Shown here: positions 55,856 through 64,000 of the stretch, in pieces
How positions within the stretch are numbered: the stretch's first letter is position 1
Layout of the letters: each line of letters begins with the position of its first letter
Assembly: GCA_018873225.1 (NCBI GenBank)
Contig: JAEILZ010000001.1
Location: forward strand, 4,340,001 to 4,404,000
Source of the DNA: [Phialemoniopsis] sp. UDSM-2020
Taxonomy: Eukaryota; Ascomycota; Sordariomycetes; Thyridiales; Thyridiaceae
Direction of reading: 5' to 3'
Length of the DNA stretch: 64,000 nucleotides
Made by a program: the position numbers and the translations under genes
Notes under the pieces: model-generated
Seen by the model: the letters and a program-made list of their open reading frames with translations, nothing else
Database searches by the model: none
Told to the model about the DNA's origin: nothing

Positions 55856-57596
55856 AATCGAACCCTCCAGACGTGCGGACGAAGTAGAGAAGCGCGCAGT
55901 CGACCGCCTTTGTTGAGTTGGAGGATCCGCGGTTGTCCTCGACTCGTGTGTGCGTGCGATTGTGTTTGCTTGCAGATCGCTGGCTGTACCTGTAGTAGGG
56001 CGCCCAAGGGTTGGTCGCCGTTGGTATGTTCTAAACCTTATGTTTTATTAGGTTGCGTTCTGGAGCTACGAGCTGAGGCCCTGACAAGCTAGGGTGCGTT
56101 TGACAGATGCGGTCCTAGAGCTTCCTGAAGCTGACGAAACGCACGCGAGGGGCGGAGCACACGAGATCTAGGGTATCTCATTGATATATGGCAACGGAGA
56201 ATTTTCTTTCTTTATTTGAACCCGATACGCGGGCGTCTTGGCTTCCGCGGATGGCATTTTACGGTGCCAGCGCTTCGATTCGTGCTCGGCGCATCCATTG
56301 TGGCAGTGAAGAGCGCTGGCGAGCGTTGATCTCCAAATGTTGTGGGGCAGCATTGCGCGTGCGTCACAAGTGGTTTGGGAAGTGTGTGACCTCACACGAC
56401 AGCTGCTTACTTTAGTTTATTTGCTCTGCGATTGTGGTAGCAAAATAGGAGGTGTGGGAGAGTTCCCGAGAGCGTGCGTCTCCCCCAAGGCGAATGTGGA
56501 ATTTGGTCGTGTGCGGCCTCCCAAGCCTCTTTTTGACGCCAGTCAAATGGGGGCCAAGACCCAAATCTTACCCTTTCTTGGGCGTTTTGGAACACTGCCA
56601 AGATCCTTTTGTTCCTTGGTGCTTTTCTCACCTGCACTTATTGGTTCTAGGCGACAATGCTAACCCGATTGCAATGCTGAACTGGATCTCGGGCACTGCA
56701 TCTCCCAAAGCCCGTAACTACACTCGTACTCGGTACTCGTGTGTAGTCGTCAGCAATGTTGCAACAGTGAGACTTTGACCGGGGAAATCATGTGGCTCAT
56801 ATGCGACGCCATCTAGAGACGGGGGCTCAATTGCCAGTCCTTGCAGCAACTGGGGAGAAGGGGGAACTCGTTCCTGATATCTCGGTCTGGAGGCCAGACC
56901 TAGTCGTTAATCCCTGCTGACACAAACAAGAGGCTCGAAAAGTTATGTTCCCAGGTAATAGGAAACGCATTGGATGGCGGCGACGGCTCATCCCGGGCAA
57001 TGCCGTCTAGAGTGGAGCCACCACCAAGTCTGACCCAAGCACGAAGTAACAGAACTCCCGTCGGCCTGAGTATGATATATGAGATGAGTGAGAATTTTCA
57101 TCTAACAAGAGTCTAGATCTGAAATATGGATAGAGGAGGACAGGGTCGACTTTAATTGCCTGTGGGCCTGGACACGAAGACTGCTTGCATCAAAAGCGTG
57201 CGGAATGCCTCTACGCTTAACCTCGCGAAAGACCCACAATCTTCACGGTCTCCTCGAGAACGGTAGGCAGTCCTAGTTGACTCGCCATCTAGCGCGAGCC
57301 GGCATATCTGAGATCGCATTCTGGTACCTGGACTAGACGGCAATGCGGCTCTTGATCCTGGAGTCTGGAGAGACATGGTACAAGTGTCACTAGCAAGATG
57401 GCTGGCTGGCTGGCTGGCTGCGCCTTGCTTCTTACTCCGGCCCGCCCAAGTCAGATGAAACGAAAATGGAAAATTGGCTTCACAACGACGTTTGTTCGTC
57501 CTGATGTTTGGTATATCGGCTGGTATATCGATTGGTACATGTACATGAGAGTTTACAGTATAGAGGTTGGTATAGTACAAGAAGGCCAGGTGCCTT
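55856..57596. other. Intergenic
   Basis: About 1.7 kb between two minus-strand genes. No gene was recognised. A short GGCT tandem repeat is listed separately. Confidence 0.5.
57400..57420 (+). repeat. Short tandem repeat (GGCT)5
   Basis: Five copies of GGCT about 180 nt beyond the stop codon of the uL2m gene. It is a microsatellite with no inferred function. Confidence 0.9.
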
Positions 57597-58873
57597 TTAT
57601 GCCGAGGAGTTCTTGCTTCTGCGCTTGCCCATGTTTCGCTCGCGAGGAACAACAACGTATTTGTTGATGTTGTGCTTCCTCCTCGTCTTATAACCACCTT
57701 TGGCCTATTTCAAGGTTAGATGACGCCCCATTTTTCAAGACTAGATTCGTCAGAGAAACATACCGGTGTGCCCCAAGGACTGGTTGGGTGTCGGTTACCC
57801 TTGGATTTACCACGACCGCCACCGTGAGGATGGTCATCTATGCACGACTGTCAGTACAGGTGAAAAGGCTGAGACTGAGTCACTGGGCGCAACTTACTTG
57901 AGTTCATGGCCACACCTCTGACAGTGGGCCTGATGTTCAACCACCGACTTCTACCAGCCTTACCAAGCTGTCTGTACTGGTGATGCGGGTTGCTCGCCAC
58001 ACCGACGGTGGCGCAGGCATCCTTGCTGACTTTGCGAACTTCACCACTCTGCAGGCGGACTTGGATGAACTTGCCCACAACTTCCTTGGTACCGTCGTCC
58101 CTCGTCTTCTCGTCCTTGGCGGTTACTATCGCATAGGTACCGGCACTGCGGCAGAACTTGGCGCCCTTGTCGCCATGCGAGCCGACATTATAGACCATGG
58201 TGCCGATGGGGACCATGTGCAACGGCAGACAGTTGCCCCTCCAGGCAGTCTTGGCAGCCAGAATACCAGGATCGATAATACCACCCATAGCATCGAGGAG
58301 ATCTTGAGGAATGCCAGAGCGGTAGCTTTGGACGATGTCTCCTGCCCTCATGCCCTCGGCAGCAACGATGTACGACTTCTTGCCAGTGGCTTGGTCGGTG
58401 ATCAGGGCAATATGCGCACTCCGGCCTGGATCGTGCTCGATGCGCTCGACGAGATGCGGCCCAGGAGCCCAGCGCTCAAAGTCGACGGTGCGAATCCTCC
58501 TCTTTGCACCACCACCGCGATGCCTCACAGTGATCTTGCCCTGGTTGTTTCGACCTCCCTTACCGTGGCCTTTCTTGGTATAGGTAAGCGGCAGAAAGGG
58601 ACGGCCCCTCCACAGATGATCGTTGATGGGTCGCTTGAGATGACGCACACCGGGGGTTCGGGGCTTGTAGGTGCGCATGATGACCGACGAAGAGGATTCG
58701 GTGGTTCGGGGGCTCAAGTTGGAGAAACCGCCGGTGATCGGGCCTGGCGTGGCAGCATCGCCGCGTGAGGGCTCTACCGGAGTCGCATATGTCCTCGCGG
58801 TGAATTGAGAGAGGATCGCTCGAGATATCCTGGCCTGGCAGGATACCAGCGGCCGCAATCTGGGTTGCAGCAT
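57597..58873 (-). CDS. rml2: Mitochondrial large-subunit ribosomal protein uL2m
   Basis: Three exons (58873-57898, 57837-57764, 57704-57597) give 385 residues. The first about 30 residues are Arg/Ser/Ala-rich without acidic residues ([20 protein letters not shown]), fitting a mitochondrial presequence. The mature part is a full L2 protein, with [19 protein letters not shown], the OB-like region ([21 protein letters not shown]), the SH3-like region with [20 protein letters not shown] and [18 protein letters not shown]. The C-terminal [25 protein letters not shown] is split across exons 2 and 3. The loop GVAMNxxDHPHGGG lies near the peptidyl-transferase centre in all ribosomes. A reading that stopped at the open frame's end would lose this essential tail. 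Confidence 0.96.
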
Positions 58874-60651
58874 GATGGGCCGATGAGGCAGGCCCGGATG
58901 CAGTCCGGGAAGGGCCAGGCACCAAAAGTTTTAAGAAGGTCTCAATGCAGGACTAAAACATGCCAGGGACGTGGCAGTCGCCTGTCTATGTCCTTTCTCC
59001 AAAAGGGGGATATTGCCAGGGAATTGAGTCTCTGGACAAAGTCGTGGTCCCCTATGATCAGACGTTGATGCTGTCTGGTGTGTCGGGATCAAATGGCCAA
59101 TGGAGCTCAATCAAAAAGTTTCGCTATGTTTTGCCGGTTCCGATGCAGGGGTTCGATTTGATTCAATCAATTGGGCGTACGGAACCAGCCCAGAGGGGGA
59201 TGGTGACAAAATGGGAGTTGTGCTAACCATCCTCGGCTAGGCTCAAATGATCGATGACATCTCGCTGCAAGGGATAGCTTGAGCCTCAGCACTCAGCAGC
59301 CAGAGTCAGCAAGCTGTGCTGGGTCCAGTGGCTGACAGGAGTGGATTTCAGCGCGCGATCAGCCACAGATACGAATCGCGCACGCAAAAACGCGGGCATT
59401 GGCGTGGTTGCAGGGTGGAGAATTCTTGGTCCAATGACATGCCCGTTGCCCCGCGGTTGCCTCTGTTGACTGTGGGTGCTCGCAAGACCAGCCAACCCCT
59501 GCAGCCAAAAAAGCACGTCGAGGTACCTCCACCTGCGCGTTGCTGTGTACACACGCTGCACTCGTCTCATGTACCTCGCTCCCATCAACAACAACTCGAG
59601 ACCCGACTCTGCTGCACATTGAAGCATCAACGACTTCGTTTTTATTGTTGTACTCTCATTCAGACTCACATTCTCTCTCTTGTACCAGCGAAGAGCAAAC
59701 CAGGCCAATTCCAATTGCCCAGCGATAGATCTTCTCGATATCAAGCCACGCCCGACCATATTCATCGTCCCCCCGTCACGTTGTCTCCAACCCTAAAATT
59801 GGCTTGGGTCATTGCACATACCTGTGCAGGTCGAACGCCATTTCGCAGCATTTCCCAGTCATCCACAGGCGCGCTAAACCCAGGCAAGTCACAGCAGTCT
59901 ATCAATTGGCCGTCAGAGTGACTTGCGAGTGGCTCGAGAGTGGTACCTACCCTTACTAGCCCGGCACGTCTCCGGGGTACCTCGCTGTGTGGTTGTCCCA
60001 CACACGCCCTCTGATACCTGCTTCCCTCCTCGGCCACCACAGAGACACTGCGGGACTCCACCACCAGGCCAAACACCTCTCAAAAACAAGGTCTCTCCGC
60101 CCCATAAACACCAAACATCATCCTCACCCAGCCCTTCCTCTCTCTTGGTTGTCATTCCCAAAAACCTCCAGACATATTTCGAGCTCTTCTTCTCTCTACT
60201 ACCTCCTCCTCATACCTTCGAGCTGGTGATCTCTGCATCCCCTCTCTCTCTACCTATTATCCTCGTGTCTGGAGGATCTTCTCGCCTTTACACGCGCTCT
60301 TCGTCCCAGGCACCACACAACATCGAGTTGGGATTTGTTGATATCCGACATCAAACCGCTACGAGAGCACCTCCGAACCGATTCATCCGGTCCGAACTTA
60401 ATCTTCTACCTCAAAGAGCTCATCTCTGGTTAGTATTACATGTTCTTTCCCCTCGTTCTCCTCCCGATCATCGAATTGGACGTGCAATTCGTCAATGGCT
60501 GCCGCGTTGCCTCCACTACGCCCATAACAACACAACACATTCAACAAAGCCTTGCACCATAAAACCTTGACCGATCTCAATCCAGTGACTAGGCTAACAC
60601 ATGACCAGACTTGTATCGACTTGTGATCGGATTATTTCCTAACAATCCAAC
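58874..60651. other. Intergenic, cyclin promoter and leader
   Basis: About 1.8 kb between divergent genes. The part from about 59900 to 60650 is C/T-rich and looks like a long leader for the cyclin gene. A likely leader intron is listed separately. Confidence 0.5.
60429..60607 (+). other. Probable 5'-UTR intron of the cyclin gene
   Basis: A GTTAGT donor at 60429, a CTAAC branch at about 60594 and a CAG acceptor at 60605-60607 outline a 179-nt intron. Two short upstream frames start inside it (ATG 60495 and ATG 60601, the latter ending nine nt before the cyclin ATG). Splicing would remove both start codons. Confidence 0.45.
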
Positions 60652-62262
60652 ATGCCTGTCGTAAGTTCAATGACCTCCGCTTTCTGACTGCCAGACGCGA
60701 CCTATGCAGTATATATCGCGTCTCGACTCGTAACTTACCATCTCAAAACAGGTACGTCCCGCCAGACGAGGTCTGGTCTCGAACGAGAACGACGAGAACA
60801 GCGGAACGACGCGTCTGACGCGAGCCAAGGCTGCCGCCGCCGCTGCCCACGAAGACACCATGCCCACCAAGGCTACGCAGTCCAAGAAGGCTGCCCTCAG
60901 TGTGAATGCCCAAGCCGGCCAGAGGAAACGCCCCGCCCTTGGAGATGTCAGCAATGTCACCAAGGTTGAGATCAACGATGGAAAGAAGGCTCTCGGCAAG
61001 TCCGGCCTCGTGTCCAAGGCCGCCCAGCCTACGGGCATTCAGAAGAAGACCAGTGCCTCCCGAACTGCTCTCCAACCCAAGGAAGCCAACAAGAAGGTCG
61101 AGGCAAAGCGATCCGGCTCTGGCGCCATTGGTGGTGTTCAGAAGCGCAAGACCACCAGCTCGACTTCCACCGTCAAGAAGGATGAGACCGATGAGGGAGA
61201 GCCTCTCCGCAAGAAGGTCCACTCGATGGATGCCGAGAAGAAGGTCACCAAGGCCGCCGATAAGGAGAACACCCTCTCCAAATCCCCCGTTGCTGCGCCC
61301 GCGGAGCCTGAGCGTCCGCCTACTGAGTACCCGCCTGGTGTCCCCAACCTGGACCAGGACGACATTGACGATCCTCTGATGGTCCACGAGTATGCCGTTG
61401 AGATCTTTGACTACCTGCGCGACCTGGAGTGCAACTCTATCCCCAACCCTCAGTACATGTCTCACCAAGATGATCTCGAGTGGAAGACGCGAGGCATTCT
61501 CATTGACTGGCTGATTGAGGTCCACACCCGCTTCCACCTCCTGCCTGAGACTTTGTTCTTGGCTGTCAACATCATTGATCGGTTCCTCTCTGAGAAGGTT
61601 GTCCAGCTTGATCGCCTACAGCTCGTCGGTATCACTGCTATGTTCATTGCTGCCAAGTACGAGGAGGTCATCTCTCCCCACGTCTCCAACTTCCGCCACG
61701 TCGCCGATGATGGCTTCAGTGAGGATGAGATTCTGAGCGCTGAGCGTTTCGTCCTTGGTGCCCTTAACTTCGACCTGAGCTATCCCAATCCCATGAACTT
61801 CCTTCGCCGGATTTCGAAGGCGGACAACTATGACATTCACACCCGAACTATCGGCAAGTACCTCATGGAGATTAGCCTTCTGGATCACCGCTTCATGGGC
61901 TACCGCCCTAGCCACATTGCTGCTGCCTCCATGTATCTGGCGCGCATGATCCTCGACCGCGGCGAATGGGTAAGTGCTCTGAAATAACTTGTCACCGGCA
62001 AGTATTGTGCATTGCTAACAGGATTCCTCATTAGGATGAGACACTGGCTTTCTACGCCGGCTACACTGAGGAAGAGATCCAGCCCGTCTTTGAGCTGATG
62101 GTCGACTACCTGGCTCGTCCCACCATCCACGAGGCCTTCTTCAAGAAGTATGCCAGCAAGCGTTTCCTCAAGGCTTCCATCCTCACGCGCCAGTGGGCAC
62201 GCAAGCGCGCCTACGCCTTCGGCATCATCGATGTTGATCTGTCTCTGGACCAGATCTCATGA
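60652..62262 (+). CDS. G2/mitotic B-type cyclin
   Basis: Three exons (60652-60660, 60752-61969, 62035-62262) give 484 residues. The first coding exon is nine nt (MPV). The N-terminal regulatory part holds a destruction box RPALGDVSN (63-71) and a KEN box (174-176, ADKENTLSK), both recognised by the APC/C. Two cyclin folds follow: N-box about 213-345 (MVHEYAVEIFDYLRDLE, WKTRGILIDWLIEVHTRFHL, AAKYEEVISP) and C-box about 347-465 (ISKADNYDIHTRTIGKYL, HIAAASMYLARMIL, FYAGYTEEEIQPVFELM). Homologues are A. nidulans NimE, fission yeast Cdc13 and budding yeast Clb1-4. It activates CDK1 for mitotic entry and is destroyed at anaphase. Confidence 0.96.
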
Positions 62263-63183
62263 TCGGCTTCTTCGGATCCCTTCGTCTTGAACTGTACCCC
62301 TGGATAATTCGTATATCTGGTTGGATGGGTATGCACATTCACGAGACCTTATGACTATAGAACTGGACCTTCACCTAAATCACCGCATCCACTATCAATC
62401 CCGCCTTTCAGCCTCTCCATTCAACCCTCGCAAGATACCTCCGCAACAAACTTCTACCAACATATTCAGCGCATACCACACCCATTGGTCGGTGTGATGT
62501 TTATGCAACCGCGCTGCTTCTGAACTCCAGGTCCGTCTTGGATCTGATAGGTGATCAGTCAACATCTCTTTGGTTTTCTGCTTGGTCTGTCTTTCATCGC
62601 GGTGGCGCATGGCGTTTAATCGGCGTTTGGCGCGAAGATCACTTGGTCACCTCTGGCTTGGGACACTTTCGCGATGATCAAAACATCTCGACCTCGAAGC
62701 AGGCCCTTCACTACTTGCTTTTTGCTTTCCACAAATCTGGCAGACACCCTGCCCGGAACCTCGCAGAGTATGACAAGTCTCTGACTGTCGTATTTGCGAA
62801 TTCTGTAATCCATGGTTTTGGCAAACGGCGCGAGAAAAGGAGAAAAACATGGCGGGCATTGGACTGATGTCGAGTGAACGGGGTTCACAGATTACATGGA
62901 AGGATTATTGTTTGTTTTCATATTGGCATGCGTTTATGTGTGTTTGGCACAAGGATGGGAGACCTGGGAGTGGACACAGACGTGCACGCACACACATATC
63001 ATGATGGAGTATCGACCAAGGCTTGTACATACCTATTTCTTGTTGGTGTTACTGCTGGCCTGGGGGCGAATTATTTGGTCTCTTTTTCGGGGCATTGGCA
63101 GGAATGAGAACATTGCATTGCATTCATATGACCTATCTGCTTCTCCCACATGCTGTGAAGGCTGTATGGCCCGTCTCTCCATA
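62263..63183. other. Intergenic between convergent genes
   Basis: 3' flank of the cyclin gene and of the last gene. Open frames here lack recognisable patterns. Confidence 0.5.
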
Positions 63184-63972
63184 TCAGGATCGGGTGTGAG
63201 TTTGACTGTCTTGGTGTTTTTGAGCCTCTGTTTCGTCATCTGGGCCTTGGACTCGTGCAGTTCTGTCCTTGACCCCATCGTCGCCACTGATTTCCGCCAT
63301 GATATCTGTGTCTTCTTCATATCTACCCTTGAGGTCTTTGTCTTGCTGATTTACAGGAGCTTGGCCACTCAGTCCCTCTGCCTCGTTCAGCAAAGTCTCT
63401 GTGGCTGCTGTTTTATTGTCTCCAGACTCTTCTTGGCCCAAAGTGTTGCTTACCAGAGCTTGTTCTTGTTGTCTGGCGGCAGTCGAGCCACTCTCACTGT
63501 CGTGGGTTGCTTGGGAGTCAATCATGAGACTGGTGTCTTGTTGTTCTTGCTCCTCTTCCTGAACATTCTCAGTAGGAGTTTTCTCCTGCTTGTCCTCCTC
63601 CTGCTTGCCCTCCTCCTGCGTGTCCTCCCCCTGCTCGACTTTCTCTGCGTTTTTGGCTAGTCCTTCACTCTCCAGTACTTGATATTGTTTCTTACTCCGC
63701 GTCTGTCCTCCTCTCGGGACGAACAGCAATTCAAGCCAACCACGGCTTCTCTGCTCATTAGATTCCGACGGAGACTGGGTGGGGCTTTGTGCAGCTTCTT
63801 TTGGAGCAATCTTTGACTTCTCTCTATCTCTTGTGCGCTTGGCTCTTGCATGTGCCATTGAGAGGTAGGCAGACCATGTTGGACGAGGTCCTCTGCCGCC
63901 GGTGAGGTACCAGAGATCCAGAGGAACAGGAGAGTCTGGCTCTGCAGATGGGGGCTCCTGCTTCTGGCTCAT
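63184..63972 (-). CDS. Acidic low-complexity fungal protein, unknown function
   Basis: A single open frame of 262 residues from ATG 63972. The N-terminal 60 residues look conserved in style: LDLWYLTGGRGPRPTWSAYL, then SMAHARAKRTRDREKSK. A short Trp/Leu element (RGWLELLFVPRGGQTRSKKQY) follows. The rest is Glu/Gln/Asp/Ser-rich (QEEGKQEEDKQEKTPTENVQ), with no domain, signal peptide or membrane segment. The upstream promoter lies beyond the window edge. Undetected introns in the low-complexity part cannot be ruled out, so the C-terminal half is less certain than the start. Confidence 0.6.
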   Translation of the reverse strand: MSQKQEPPSAEPDSPVPLDLWYLTGGRGPRPTWSAYLSMAHARAKRTRDREKSKIAPKEAAQSPTQSPSESNEQRSRGWLELLFVPRGGQTRSKKQYQVLESEGLAKNAEKVEQGEDTQEEGKQEEDKQEKTPTENVQEEEQEQQDTSLMIDSQATHDSESGSTAARQQEQALVSNTLGQEESGDNKTAATETLLNEAEGLSGQAPVNQQDKDLKGRYEEDTDIMAEISGDDGVKDRTARVQGPDDETEAQKHQDSQTHTRS

Positions 63973-64000
63973 TGTTGTTTGGAAAAGGCTGAAACTAGGA

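Noticed and set aside
62896..63660. 254-codon plus-strand frame rich in Leu/Phe, resembling a membrane protein
   Set aside because: It begins in intergenic sequence and overlaps the reverse complement of a Glu/Gln-rich gene, which gives Leu/Val/Ser-rich antisense translation.

Overview
This is a gene-dense stretch of a filamentous ascomycete (Pezizomycotina, most likely Sordariomycetes) nuclear genome. The reasons are short introns (about 50-160 nt, usually GTAAGT-type donors, CTAAC/CTGAC-type branch sites and CAG/TAG acceptors), single-gene transcription units on both strands with 0.15-2.2 kb between them, and proteins that belong to fungal families. I see no rRNA, convincing tRNA, CRISPR array, transposon or secondary-metabolite cluster. 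The content is mostly conserved housekeeping genes, so gene order is the only unusual context. Exon structures were built by hand: splice sites were accepted where phase closes and the joined protein matches a known family pattern. No search was run.

Layout. 1-9.2 kb: an uncharacterised fungal protein, VPS37 (ESCRT-I) divergent from prefoldin subunit 5, a small relic that looks like a decayed nitronate monooxygenase, and a four-exon fungal protein with a KH-like stretch. 9.2-25 kb: ORC1, spliceosomal PRP46, proteasome chaperone NAS6 (eight exons, one of 14 nt), the Golgi golgin SGM1/TMF, an alkaline ceramidase, prefoldin subunit 1 and an SR/coiled-coil protein. 25-38 kb: mitochondrial glycine carrier HEM25, COG8, a TLC-domain membrane protein, a small secreted Gly-rich protein, a gene-poor 2 kb with a possible relic, and SLA1. 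38-48 kb: AMP deaminase, a YEA4-type UDP-GlcNAc transporter and the PP2A B55 subunit, all on the minus strand. 49-64 kb: an uncharacterised acidic protein, a Cys-rich GPI-type secreted protein, casein kinase 2 beta, a PAP2 lipid phosphatase, mitoribosomal uL2m, a B-type cyclin and an acidic low-complexity protein.

How the genes relate. Three themes recur: membrane traffic and lipids (VPS37, SGM1, COG8, SLA1, YEA4, ceramidase, TLC protein, PAP2 phosphatase), protein folding and assembly (PFD1, PFD5, NAS6), and cell-cycle control (ORC1, cyclin B with D-box and KEN box, PP2A-B55, CK2 beta). These are not operons. I treat co-location as ordinary fungal gene order, apart from two divergent pairs (VPS37/PFD5 and PRP46/NAS6) that share short promoter regions. 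I found no obvious new biological system. The points most worth a second look are the small secreted protein, the two relic regions, the tiny first and internal exons, the frame-preserving introns, a probable 5'-UTR intron before the cyclin, and the uncharacterised fungal proteins.
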